Assembly: GCA_023091735.1 (NCBI GenBank)
Contig: JALKBU010000092.1
Location: 23,834-87,833 of the forward strand
Direction of reading: 5' to 3'
DNA: 64,000 nucleotides
Source of the DNA: Trichomonas tenax
Taxonomy: Eukaryota; Parabasalia; Trichomonadida; Trichomonadidae
Both the position numbers and the translations under genes were made by a program. Numbering within the stretch: the stretch's first letter is position 1; the number at the start of each line of letters is the position of its first letter. Under the pieces are notes generated by a model that ran no database searches, was not told the DNA's origin, and saw nothing but the letters and a program-made list of their open reading frames with translations. Below, one piece after another: positions 20,526 through 30,223 of the stretch.

Positions 20526-22853
20526 ATGGGAAACTGGGTTTCTTCGAACTACGACAAGATTAACCAGACCTTTACCATTGGATACTGGAAGGTTCACTCG
20601 GCCGTCCACAGGACAACCGATGACCGCGTATCTTTGTGGCTCATGGATCAAGAAAAACTCGCTGCAACAATCACAAATCAATCAGAACGCGATAAATTTC
20701 TAACTGGATGCCTCACCGGTATCCAAAAAGCACGAAAGATGCGACATCCGCACGTTTTAAAAATTACAGACGTCCAGGAACAGCTTGCATATCTCGGATT
20801 TGCATCTGAACCGATTTCCACAAGTTTGGCAACTTTAATCGGAAGCCTCAATGGCGATGATGCATCATATATATGTTTTCAGCTTGCTGAAGTACTCCAG
20901 TTCCTTCATAATAATGCGAAACTCGCTCATCTCGGAATTTCTCCAGAAGCGGTCTTCTTGGATGAAAATCTTTCGGTCAAGTTATTCAATTTCGACTGGT
21001 GTACACCAATTAAAAATGTGAAAGACGTCGAATTGCCTTTTATTCAGTATTTCACTGAGGCAAACTATCCACCAATCAAATATTTCGCACCTGAAATTGT
21101 TCAATGCAAGCAAACCACATGTCTTGCCGATGTTTTCTCTTACGCATTAGTATTTTACGAATGCATCTCTGGAAAATCTTTGTTAAATTACAAGGAAAAG
21201 CGTGATTATGATATTGGACGTAATCCTATATTGTCTGTATCAGGAATTGGTTCTTCATATTTGAACTTATTTAAAGGATGTTTGAATATCGATGGAAACG
21301 CACGTCCTGATTTCACAACAATTCTCGAAAGTGATTGCTTCGCTACACTGCAAATGAAAATCCTTCGTTATTTGGATCTTCTCGTCACTAAAGATCCAAA
21401 AGATAAATTCGTCTTCTTCAAGAATCTTGCAAAATCAATCGAAGAGTTCTCTCCACTCATGGCACGCAGTAAGATTTTGCCACTTCTCATATCCGAATCT
21501 AAGGCCGATATCAGATTTGCACCAGTTTTACTCGGATCGATCTTCAAAGCTTCAGAGAAGTTCACACTTTCAGAATTCACAGAAGCTGTTTTCAAGAAGA
21601 TACTCTTCCTCACAACAATAACAGACCCACCGCAAGTCTCAATCGCCCTCCTTCAAAACCTTCCACTTATTCTCGACAAGACAGATAACAAATATCACTC
21701 CGAGAATGTATATCCAATCATGTTCAATGCTCTTCAGTCAACAAACGATATCCTCCAAAAGGAGTGCCTCAAGAAGCTTCCACTTGTTGTCGAAAAGATT
21801 GCTGAGTCCGCAGTACAGAACCATCTCGTTCCAAAGCTCGTTGAACTCATTACACATGTCGCAGAACCATCTATTGTTGCATCAGCTGTTAACTGCATCA
21901 CAATTTGCCTTGGCAAGAGTGACAACGAAACATTCCTTCGAACATACCTTCCAAAGGTTTATGAGAGCTGGCGCCGCAACCAGAGCTCTCAAGTTGCTGT
22001 TGCAATGTGCTCAATGATCGAAAAGATCAAGGCATCACAGAAGACAATGATGAACAGAGCAATTCCATTTGCTGCTGATGTCATTTCAAACGCTGCAACA
22101 GAGGCTCACATCCAGAAGAGACTTTGCAACTGGATGATTGCCACTGTCAATGGATACAAGGCTGCTGGCAAGCTTGATGAAGCTGTCGAGCCAGAGATTG
22201 CTGCTCTTGAGCAAGTTGCTGCGAAGACACCCACTAAGTTCGATGACTTCTCTAAAAACTCAGCGAACTCGATGGCATCATTCGATTTTGGTTTCGGATC
22301 TACACCATCATCGCCACACCCATATTCCCCTGCAGCATCGCCAGCTCCAGCATCATCTTCATTCGATTTCAGCGTCAGCAAACCAGCTCCTCAGCCAAAG
22401 AAGAACGATTTCAACTTTGGTGGCGACTTCAGCGCGCCATCTCAGCCAGCTAAACCCGCACACCAGCCAGATGCTTCATTCGCATCTCCGCAGCCGAAAC
22501 AGACATTACATAATGCAGGATTCCCATCACCACAGCCAAAGAACGACTTTGTTGCATTCAATCAGCCACGTAATGACTTTGGTGCCTTTAACCAGACACA
22601 GACACGGCAGCCACCAAAGAACGACTTCCAGCCATTCGGAAACCAGCAACAAGACGGATTTTGTGGATTCAACCAGAACCAGCAACAAGGCGGATTTGGT
22701 CAGAGTCAGCTGCAGGGTGGATTCGGTCAGAACACACAGAACAGACCGATGATAACTGTGCCTGGAAACAGCGGATTCCAGCTGAACCCTCAAGGCCCAC
22801 CTAAGGTTCAACAGAAACAAGGCGGAAACAACGACTTGCTCAACTTATTCTAA
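20526..22853 (+). CDS. SCYL2-like pseudokinase, clathrin-associated
   Basis: A 775-residue protein of the SCY1 family. Residues about 15-270 form a protein-kinase fold that looks inactive: the catalytic-loop HRD is replaced by HLG (residues 135-137) and the DFG region reads LFNFDW (about 153-158). A helical HEAT-like region follows to about residue 590. The C-terminal 185 residues are disordered and rich in FDFG, NDF and FGGF-type motifs, and the last residues are DLLNLF, a clathrin-box-like sequence. MGNWVSS at the start fits N-myristoylation (Gly2, Ser6). Human SCYL2 binds clathrin and works in endosome-to-Golgi traffic; the same role is inferred. The frame is open two codons upstream from a GTG, but the ATG giving Met-Gly is preferred. 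Confidence 0.85.
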   Translation: MGNWVSSNYDKINQTFTIGYWKVHSAVHRTTDDRVSLWLMDQEKLAATITNQSERDKFLTGCLTGIQKARKMRHPHVLKITDVQEQLAYLGFASEPISTSLATLIGSLNGDDASYICFQLAEVLQFLHNNAKLAHLGISPEAVFLDENLSVKLFNFDWCTPIKNVKDVELPFIQYFTEANYPPIKYFAPEIVQCKQTTCLADVFSYALVFYECISGKSLLNYKEKRDYDIGRNPILSVSGIGSSYLNLFKGCLNIDGNARPDFTTILESDCFATLQMKILRYLDLLVTKDPKDKFVFFKNLAKSIEEFSPLMARSKILPLLISESKADIRFAPVLLGSIFKASEKFTLSEFTEAVFKKILFLTTITDPPQVSIALLQNLPLILDKTDNKYHSENVYPIMFNALQSTNDILQKECLKKLPLVVEKIAESAVQNHLVPKLVELITHVAEPSIVASAVNCITICLGKSDNETFLRTYLPKVYESWRRNQSSQVAVAMCSMIEKIKASQKTMMNRAIPFAADVISNAATEAHIQKRLCNWMIATVNGYKAAGKLDEAVEPEIAALEQVAAKTPTKFDDFSKNSANSMASFDFGFGSTPSSPHPYSPAASPAPASSSFDFSVSKPAPQPKKNDFNFGGDFSAPSQPAKPAHQPDASFASPQPKQTLHNAGFPSPQPKNDFVAFNQPRNDFGAFNQTQTRQPPKNDFQPFGNQQQDGFCGFNQNQQQGGFGQSQLQGGFGQNTQNRPMITVPGNSGFQLNPQGPPKVQQKQGGNNDLLNLF

Positions 22854-22957
22854 TGCTTATTTTTATATTGTCCTAAAGATTTTTTGCTTTATAACCTTTA
22901 CAGTATATATCAGAACACAGTGAACAGCAAAATCTCATCAAACGAAATATAATCTTT

Positions 22958-22963
22958 TCATTT
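22958..22963 (+). promoter_or_regulatory. Initiator of the membrane-protein gene
   Basis: TCATTT matches the initiator consensus and lies 18-23 bases before the ATG at 22981. Another ATG at 22974, in a different frame, gives only a short peptide without a membrane segment. Confidence 0.5.
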
Positions 22964-22980
22964 TTGGAAAGAGATGGAAA

Positions 22981-24013
22981 ATGGAAGCTTCCAAAAATTT
23001 GTTATGGAACCAGATCCAGCTTGGAATTGTCGCAGCAATGATGCTGTACGTCCTCGTTATGCTATACAACATAATGAAGCACGTGAAATCTCTCTCGAAC
23101 AGGAGCACAATTTTCGTTCCATTCGACAGCCATTCACACAATAGAGTTTTAAACACAGAACTGACGATAAAATTCAATAATTCGTATAATGCAATCATCA
23201 TTTCCGGAAAAACAGAAAGAAATTCACCAAATGACTTCGATTATCGAATATTACACTACAACTTCTCGTTTACGGAATACGACAGCATCGGGCTTGTCTC
23301 AAATACCACTTATCTCAACAGAAAAGAAAGAATATTTTTCGATTATAAGAAACCAGCGAGTTTTTCATACAATTACATAGTGAAACGCCTTAACCCATCG
23401 AACTACTCCAAATTTTCAATAACTTACACGATAAATCCGACATTACTTAAGCAGAATTCTGGTGAGTTTGCTCGTGTGCTACTTCAGATTCGACACGGCC
23501 AGATACTCTCTGTCATTCCTCTGTCGCAATATTCCTGGCGCTTGTTATTTAGCGCTTGGACTTACATTCTCGCTTTTCGCCTTCATGGACTATAACTATT
23601 TCTCGACAGGCGAACATCTCTTTGTCATGTATTCTACTGGAATGCCTGGTGACAACCATGGGCAAGTTCTCTTGTTCCACTTCATCAACATCACATTTGT
23701 CTTTATTGTATTTTGTGTTTCTCTGATGGGTCTTTATTTTCGCTATGACTCAATATATTTGTGCAAGTTTGTCGTGTTCCTGTTCTACGGAGTGTGCACA
23801 CTGCTGAACTCCATCTTGTGCATGAACAAACACCAGTTCCGCGGAAAGTTCTACAATGCAAATCAAACAGATTTTCTCTACATGTGCTCGCTGTACCTTT
23901 CTGGGACATTGTCGCTCTACATCACGAGATATGAGGACCAGCTCTCCGTAGAACCGAAGTCCAAGATTCTCTATACATGCAGGAAAATCGTCCGTAGCGT
24001 CTACATATTCTAA
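22981..24013 (+). CDS. Multi-pass membrane protein with one reading-frame break
   Basis: Two overlapping frames make one sensible protein. Frame one (22981 to about 23,465) has an N-terminal membrane helix (GIVAAMMLYVLVMLYNIM) and about 130 residues of beta-rich, N-glycosylatable lumenal sequence. It runs on to a stop at 23,595, but the natural continuation is the next frame (open from 23,435 to 24,013), with four hydrophobic segments including CYLALGLTFSLFAF and LFHFINITFVFIVFCVSLMG. An N-terminal helix, lumenal domain and multi-helix C-terminus recall TMEM181/Wntless-type proteins, but I am not sure of the family. The break could be a one-base indel or a very short intron (GT at 23,466, AG at 23,487, 22 bases, would restore the frame). 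The splice sites do not match the known trichomonad consensus. The gene lies only 36 bases from the next one. Confidence 0.6.
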
Positions 24014-24049
24014 ATTGTATATTATTGTTAGTAAAAATAAAATTTTTTG

Positions 24050-25462
24050 ATGGCAAAAGTGTCAAAAATTCTGCCTAACAACAAAATCATGATTGACGAA
24101 AATATCAGGCGTCTTGAGAATGGAGAGGCGTTCTCTGACCTCGACAAGGAGGTCATCGACATCATAAAGAAGGCGATTGAAGTGATAAAGCCGAAAGATG
24201 TTGTTGTTAGAATCGCAGGCGGTTGGGTTAGAGACAAAATTCTAGGAAAAGAGAACGACGACATAGATATTGCGATATCTGGTGCAACATGCACAGAGTT
24301 TTCTGGTGCAATTGTCAAAGTTTTGGGTCCAAATACGAAAGTTGTTACATTAGAAGCAAATCACGAGCAATCCAAGCATCTTGATACTGCGCGTGTTTGT
24401 TTGTTCCGTGAATTCTGGCTTGATATTTGCGGATTAAGATCTGCATTTTATGCGGAAGGAGAGACTAGCGAAGGCACAGCTATTTCCGATGCCAAACACA
24501 GAGATTTTTCGATGAATGCTATTTTCTTCAACGTTCAAACAAGCAAAATTGAAGATTACGTAAATGGCGTTCAGAGCATCAAAGACAAAGTAATCAGGAC
24601 ACCAATCCATGCTCTTCAAGATTTCACTGATGATCCGAACAGAATCATCCGCTGCTTCAGGTTTGTCGCGAAATACGACTTAACTGTTGATGATGAAATC
24701 TACAAAGCAATTCCAAAGATTATTCCACTTTTCCTCAGGAACATCACAAAGGATAGAATCGCCACAGAGCTCATTAAGATGTTGCACGCAAAGTCTGCAT
24801 TCAAGGCACTCGATAAACTTATAGAATCAGGAATGCTCACACCAGTCTTTGATCCTGAAAATCACTTCGATCTCAATAATGAGGAAACGTTAGAATATAT
24901 TCGCAGAGTCCATGAGATCAATCCTGACTTGCAGGGTGATGATTCTATGATCTGCTACTTCGCGGCTATCTTCATGCCACTCAATAATATGAAGGATCTT
25001 CCAGACCCACAGCGCAAGAATAAGCCGATGTCAGCTGTTCACTATTCTATCGTCAGGACAATGAGACTTCAAAACAATCTTGCAGAAAATGTCAAGCGTA
25101 TCCATCTTGGCACACAGCTCATTGAGTCCATATTCAAAGGCGAGTTAAACAGAGTTACAGCAGGAAGATTCGTAATGAACACAGGTCCACTTTTCAGACT
25201 TTGCAGGAACCTACTCAAGACAGATGAATTGTTGGTGTTCTACGATAAGGTTTTGGAGCCTTTCCTTGTCAAAGAAGATCTCACTAAAGCATATGAGATA
25301 AAGCAGATTATTGATGGTGTGACACTTGCTGCAATTTACGGTATCAAACCGGGTCCAGGACTGAAGGATCTAATCGAGGAGATGATCAACTGGCAGCTTG
25401 CTAATCCGCATGGAACTGCAGAGGAGTACACAAACTATGTTCGTGAGCATAAGAATAAATAA
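24050..25462 (+). CDS. CCA-adding tRNA nucleotidyltransferase
   Basis: A 470-residue class II nucleotidyltransferase that adds or repairs the 3' CCA of tRNA. Motif A is clear: RIAGGWVRDKILG followed by NDDIDIAIS, with GG at about 57-58 and the metal-binding Asp pair at 71 and 73. RDFSMNAIFFN corresponds to motif B (RDFT.NA), and DDPNRIIRCFRFVAKY to motif D (DP.R..R..RF). The C-terminal helical body is full length. The start is the ATG at 24050; a TTG codon precedes it. The enzyme is essential and is expected in the cytosol and nucleus; I see no hydrogenosomal presequence. Confidence 0.92.
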   Translation: MAKVSKILPNNKIMIDENIRRLENGEAFSDLDKEVIDIIKKAIEVIKPKDVVVRIAGGWVRDKILGKENDDIDIAISGATCTEFSGAIVKVLGPNTKVVTLEANHEQSKHLDTARVCLFREFWLDICGLRSAFYAEGETSEGTAISDAKHRDFSMNAIFFNVQTSKIEDYVNGVQSIKDKVIRTPIHALQDFTDDPNRIIRCFRFVAKYDLTVDDEIYKAIPKIIPLFLRNITKDRIATELIKMLHAKSAFKALDKLIESGMLTPVFDPENHFDLNNEETLEYIRRVHEINPDLQGDDSMICYFAAIFMPLNNMKDLPDPQRKNKPMSAVHYSIVRTMRLQNNLAENVKRIHLGTQLIESIFKGELNRVTAGRFVMNTGPLFRLCRNLLKTDELLVFYDKVLEPFLVKEDLTKAYEIKQIIDGVTLAAIYGIKPGPGLKDLIEEMINWQLANPHGTAEEYTNYVREHKNK

Positions 25463-25504
25463 TTTTGTTTTTTATTGATTTGATCAATCAAATTTTCCTT
25501 TGGG

Positions 25505-26039
25505 TTATTGCTTTCTAGGACCATGCAAGTATAGATCCAAAAGGAGGAAGGAAAAATTTAGGCATAAATTTATGGAAAATAAAATTGCCATTGTCGTAAA
25601 GCTCTGACATGGTGATATCTCTCTAAGAAGAGGGACAGCAATCCAAATATCAATGACAGAAGCGTAAAATAAAGGAAATTTTGAATTCCAAGAATCGAAT
25701 TGTAAGGTTTTGTGAAATATTCTAGAAATATAGAATAGATGTAACATAAATAGTAATTTAAAATCAAACAAATCGCAAAAAAACAAGAAATAAAAGAAAG
25801 TGAAATCAATTCAAGAAACTTTCTATCGAATATCTGTTTTTCATCAGTATCTTAGCGATCCTTGGAGGGCTCTGGGAAGGAACAAGATTGACCGGAGGCA
25901 GAGAGTACTCATTATTCGTTGGCTGTCGCTGAATGATGGGAATAGTATGGTAATAAGGCTGATTAGATCTGCTGTTAGCCAAGTCCATGACACCGGGTCT
26001 AAGAACAGCACCATTGAAGTCAGTTGGGACGACAAACAT
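25505..26039 (-). pseudogene. Small multi-pass membrane protein gene with frameshifts
   Basis: From an ATG at 26,039, with a good initiator 9-14 bases before it, the frame reads about 75 polar, Pro/Asn-rich residues (MFVVPTDFNGAVLRPGVM...). It then shifts near 25,806 into a frame with two strong hydrophobic segments (LSFISCFFAICLILNYYL and FLYFTLLSLIFGLLSLFL). Near 25,570 the sensible reading moves again to one ending LNFSFLLLDLYLHGPRKQ before a stop at 25,505. Together these give a three-helix membrane protein of about 180 residues. Two frame changes suggest a pseudogene. The family is not recognised. Confidence 0.4.
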
Positions 26040-26047
26040 TTTTTGAA

Positions 26048-26053
26048 AAATGA
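26048..26053 (-). promoter_or_regulatory. Initiator of the small membrane-protein gene
   Basis: TCATTT on the minus strand lies 9-14 bases before the ATG at 26,039. Confidence 0.45.
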
Positions 26054-26882
26054 TTTTTCTAAAATCATACCGTTTATAAAAAGAATTTTGAACCGACGGT
26101 TACACTTTTTTCAATGAAGGTGATGTGATTAATCGTTTTGAACATCACTTAATTTTTCGATATTTTCATTCTTTAGAGGATTCCCTACCTTTGTCCGGTC
26201 GATTTTTTTGTAAATTTTATTCGACCATATTCTCACATTACCATATAGGTTATGAATATGATGACTTGGAAAATTGAATGATACAAAAGTGTCTTTTTGA
26301 TTGAATTTTTCACTTCACTTTAGCTAAAGTGAAGTGAATTTTTGAGAAGGCTGTTTCACTTTTTGAAAAGTGATTTATAAATTTGAGGGGTTTGTTCGTT
26401 TTTTTTTATAAAAAGTGAATGATTTTAATCCGTTTTGATAAAAAGCTTTAAAAGGTTTGTCAGAATGCTAGAAAACCTCCAAAATTGCTGGAATTCAAGC
26501 CGGACTTAGCCAAAGTTTTGGTTTTCTGAATGGACAATTTCGAACTAGATAGCCATGCCTCTTTCCACGATATCCATTGCACCCTCTGCACTATTAGGCG
26601 TTTGGATACAGCGGACACGTGCCTGACCATAGATTTTTTTTGGAGATTCGTCTGACTCAAAGAATCAATATATTTTCTCTTCCGCTGCATTATAGAGGCC
26701 CTATAGATGCTGATTTCATGATAACTGGATCATGAATTTCTCATGTTTCTGTGAAGTCAAAGAATTTTTAGAATAAAAACATGGAAAATGCTGATTTCCG
26801 GATGAAAAATCGCGAAAATAATCCAAAGAGATGTGTTTCTGTGAAACCTTTTTGGCATAAATTCGACTCAGTGTAAAAAAAT
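26054..26882. other. Divergent intergenic region with inverted repeats
   Basis: Besides the palindromes, the spacer has a possible 60-75-codon relic on the minus strand (about 26,460-26,690) that switches between two frames and has no recognised domain. Several AAAAGTGA/TCACTTTT copies occur in the first half. Confidence 0.5.
26309..26338. repeat. Perfect 30-bp palindrome containing initiator-like TCACTT
   Basis: The 15-base arm TTCACTTCACTTTAG is followed directly by its exact reverse complement, with AGCT at the centre. Each strand carries TCACTT twice, an initiator-like sequence. It lies in the divergent spacer between the small membrane-protein gene and the EF-hand/WD40 gene. A second, smaller inverted repeat, TCACTTTT-TG-AAAAGTGA, follows at 26,356-26,373. 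The two share the TCACTT element, so this may be a bidirectional regulatory site or a DNA cruciform. Function is unknown. Confidence 0.85.
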
Positions 26883-29654
26883 ATGGATCTCTCCTCGGCG
26901 ACGATGGAAACGTCGTTAGAGTTGGAGAATCCTAAACTCATCGCCAAATCGATACCAGGCGAGAAGTGGGTCGATAAACTGCGATTCACGTTCGTTGAAG
27001 CTGATTTAAATCACGATAATTCTATTTCACTGAGTGAATGGATGCCAAGTCGGATAAGGTATCTTCTCTCAAACGATCCTATGACCGACGACGACTTTAA
27101 ATCGTTCTTTCACCAAATAGATACCGACGGAAACGATCAAATCTCGTGGCTGGAGCTTCTTGAGGAAGTAATGTGCCAACAGAAATCAAAGACAGAGACA
27201 TCATTTAACAAATACGTCACATTAAACAACGAAGCACCAAGTTCCACCGTTGTTCATCAGTATCCAATCTCTCAAACCATCATAAAAATGGTTTTACTGC
27301 CTTACGACGACCAGATCGTCATGTTGACAGAGAACTCGTTGCAGTTCTGGGACATAAACATATGTCAACGTATTAAGGTATTCAGTGATAACTGCATTTT
27401 CATCGATTTTGACTTCATCAAACTGATGGGAATCATAATTATTGCACGAAATGACCGGAAAATTATATTCTACGATATAAGAAAAGCACAAAAAACAAAT
27501 ATAGTTTTATCTCCAACGCTTGATAGTTCGATTATTCCAGGTTTATCAATGTACGAAAGCAAAGTAACGCTACGAGAATTGAAACAGACAAAAATTCCAC
27601 CGTTATTTCATACACCTACAGCAATCTGCGCGATTCCTGATTTCAAAGGTTTTTTAGTCGGAAATGAAACAGGCCAAGTAGAAGCATTCGAATTTACTCT
27701 TTCTACATCAGATATATCAGACTTTTCATGCCACATGATTGGAAAAATCAAAATCCACTCAACAAACATCACGAGAATACTTTACAGCAGAGCAATGGAG
27801 ACATACGTTTCTGCATCGTATGATGGAACCATTGCCTTGTTCTCTCTCAACCCAAAGACCGTTGATTTCAACATAAAGCAGACAATCAAAGATCCAAAAG
27901 GATTTCCAATCTCTAACTTTGTGATCGATGATAGAACATCTGAAATCATTTATTCGACACCAACACACTACATTGGAGCTTTCCACTCCTTCCAGCCATA
28001 TATACACATCACAGAAACACCATCACAGCTTGTTAGCTCAATGTGTGTTATCACAACACGATTTTCATCTTTCTTGTTTACTATATCTGTCAACAACTTT
28101 GTCAGCGTTTATATTATTCCTACATTCGAGATTCTTACTTCCTACTTCATGGCAAAGCATCACCAGAAATGTCCACCAACGCAGTCTGCATGTATTGCTG
28201 GAAAATTATACATGGGCGGTGCCTATCTCAGCAGATGGAACTGCGAAACAAGCGACAGTGGCGCATTCAAGCCGCACAGCGATATTATCACAGGACTATC
28301 AGTGAGTGCAACACTCCAACACGTCATATCTTGTGATGCACGCGGAAGTGTTCTTTTCTGGTCTGCAAGAAGCGCCACTAAAGCACTGTCATTTGAGTGT
28401 GGCAATGATGGAGCAAATGTCACTGTTATGGTTCCAGATGCCAACAGTCGCCGTCTGATCTTCGGATTTTCCAATGGCATCACGAAGATAGTTTCGATTA
28501 CCACTGGAACCGTTCTTTTCCAAACAGCACTGAAGGCTGTTGGAAGTATATCATTCATTGTATCAGGAACTCTCAACAATGTTCGCTACATCGTCTGTGG
28601 ATGCGGTAGAGGTCATGTTATATTGTTTGAAGACTTGACCGGAAACAAGTTGAAACTAACTCGAAGCATTGAAGCCCATAAAGAACCAATATCTGGAATC
28701 GCTCTCATCAAGGACAGTCTCATCCTATCTCTCGGCAATGACAAAGAAATGTTTACTTGGACTCCAAAGTCTGTTGTTCCACACATCAGATATGAGGTCT
28801 CAGGACCAACGTGTGCAGCTGATCTTCCTTGCAGTGAAGATGCCTTTGTTGTTGGAGATATCACAGGCTCAATCCACTTCTATAACACCACATCCCCAAC
28901 GCCATTCAAGACAATAACGCTATTCTCTGCAAGAAAGAGGTTCTCTGTGACTGCGTTAGCGTGTGAAGGTAACAAGATCTGTGTTGGAAACTCAGGAGGC
29001 TATGTTGTCCTTGTAAAGGTGAAGGGCGATGAAATATCAACATTATTCGAGCACAGATGCAATGTAGAGAGTGTTCTCTTCATATCTATCTTCTCGAAGT
29101 TCCGAGCAATCGTAACAAGTGGAGATGAACAAGACATCAAGCTTTTCTCTTATGATGGACCATTTATTGGTCAGATAGGATTCAACAGACACTTCGACGT
29201 TACGGACGAGACAACATGGGCTAAAGAATGCCCACTTGAGTTCGATCCTGATGACTTCAAGGAGCCGGAAGTCAACGATGTGTCAGAAGATGATATAGAA
29301 ACATCGAGAAGTATATCAGACCCTAAGTTTAAGACGGCAACAATTGTTGATGACAGTGATGATGGCTATCAACCTGTTACCTTTTCCACAATCAATTTTG
29401 GCGAAATGGCCAATGCCCTCGACTCAATTGATGAAGTATACAAGTCTGGCAGAGACACAGCGAAGTTTGCTAGAAAGAGTCTTAGAACCGAAAAGAAAGA
29501 AGATGAGAAGAGAGGCCAGAATCTTATGACCTTTGCTTCTTTCTTCTCAGACAACCATGCGGAAACTAACTACAGGAGAATCGAAGGTCTCATAGGTAAG
29601 AAGCCAGCAGTACCTAAATTCCTCTCTCCAGCCAAGAAGAAGATGCCAATCTAA
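26883..29654 (+). CDS. EF-hand and WD40-repeat protein (ciliary WDR49/WDR64-like)
   Basis: A 923-residue protein. Two canonical EF-hand loops occur near the N-terminus: DLNHDNSISLSE (41-52) and DTDGNDQISWLE (80-91), with Asp/Asn/Ser and a final Glu in the calcium positions. The remainder to about residue 780 reads as two WD40-type beta-propellers, with repeats ending in forms such as LQFWDINIC, IALFSLNP, VLFWSARSA and IHFYNTT. The C-terminal 140 residues are acidic and disordered. The EF-hand plus tandem WD40 layout resembles WDR49, WDR64 and EFCAB8, which are associated with cilia and flagella. A calcium-sensing axonemal role is inferred. Confidence 0.75.
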   Translation: MDLSSATMETSLELENPKLIAKSIPGEKWVDKLRFTFVEADLNHDNSISLSEWMPSRIRYLLSNDPMTDDDFKSFFHQIDTDGNDQISWLELLEEVMCQQKSKTETSFNKYVTLNNEAPSSTVVHQYPISQTIIKMVLLPYDDQIVMLTENSLQFWDINICQRIKVFSDNCIFIDFDFIKLMGIIIIARNDRKIIFYDIRKAQKTNIVLSPTLDSSIIPGLSMYESKVTLRELKQTKIPPLFHTPTAICAIPDFKGFLVGNETGQVEAFEFTLSTSDISDFSCHMIGKIKIHSTNITRILYSRAMETYVSASYDGTIALFSLNPKTVDFNIKQTIKDPKGFPISNFVIDDRTSEIIYSTPTHYIGAFHSFQPYIHITETPSQLVSSMCVITTRFSSFLFTISVNNFVSVYIIPTFEILTSYFMAKHHQKCPPTQSACIAGKLYMGGAYLSRWNCETSDSGAFKPHSDIITGLSVSATLQHVISCDARGSVLFWSARSATKALSFECGNDGANVTVMVPDANSRRLIFGFSNGITKIVSITTGTVLFQTALKAVGSISFIVSGTLNNVRYIVCGCGRGHVILFEDLTGNKLKLTRSIEAHKEPISGIALIKDSLILSLGNDKEMFTWTPKSVVPHIRYEVSGPTCAADLPCSEDAFVVGDITGSIHFYNTTSPTPFKTITLFSARKRFSVTALACEGNKICVGNSGGYVVLVKVKGDEISTLFEHRCNVESVLFISIFSKFRAIVTSGDEQDIKLFSYDGPFIGQIGFNRHFDVTDETTWAKECPLEFDPDDFKEPEVNDVSEDDIETSRSISDPKFKTATIVDDSDDGYQPVTFSTINFGEMANALDSIDEVYKSGRDTAKFARKSLRTEKKEDEKRGQNLMTFASFFSDNHAETNYRRIEGLIGKKPAVPKFLSPAKKKMPI

Positions 29655-30180
29655 CTTATTTTTTCATACCATGTATTTTGTTTAAATTTATAAAGTATAT
29701 ATACTTAACTACCTCTTTAGATCAACTTTTCCTCTCTGCTCGAGTCTCGCTTTAAGGATTAAAGCACCAAACTTATAAAAAAGAAGAAGAAATAAGTTGA
29801 AATTGATAAATTTTGACAAAAAAATATTTTAATTTTTGTAAATTTCAGTTTTTCTCAATCAAATTGTAAAATTTCTGAAAAATAAATAAGCAAAGATAAT
29901 TAATTTTACAATTATGATATGATGAAATATTTAATTTCTCACAATTTGTAATTATCAAAGGATAATTTAACAGATCTGAGCCGAAAATGACACAAAACAG
30001 GGTTATTTAATCTCTATATTCCATTTTAATAATAATTGAAGAAAGATGTGATTTGTCCAGGTGAAATTTCGTGTCCAATTATTGTGTTTTCCGTATGTGC
30101 ACACAACAGAGAAAGCGATTTCACCGACAAAATTGGTGAGATGAAGCTAGATTTTCGCAATGTGGTCAGGTTACTTATAG
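29655..30180. other. AT-rich intergenic region
   Basis: There is no gene. The stretch near 30,060-30,140 is less AT-rich and includes an ACAGAGA, but lacks the other U6 snRNA landmarks. Confidence 0.5.
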
Positions 30181-30188
30181 GACGATAG
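30181..30188 (+). promoter_or_regulatory. GACGATAG upstream motif of CCT-gamma
   Basis: GACGATAG lies 36 bases before the ATG, similar to motifs before the UBL-SANT and eS25 genes. None of these three genes has a good TCA(C/T)(T/A) initiator, so the motif may substitute for or assist it. Confidence 0.3.
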
Positions 30189-30223
30189 AATTATGCCCGT
30201 TTATTTTTGGTCAAGTTACTTTC

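Noticed and set aside
23462..23487. GTGAGT...CTTCAG as a 26-base intron
   Set aside because: Removing 26 bases leads into the third frame, which stops at a TAG after about 20 codons, so it does not repair the gene.
30100..30140. ACAGAGA as part of a U6 snRNA
   Set aside because: The sequence after it does not continue with the conserved U6 GATGATTAGCA context.
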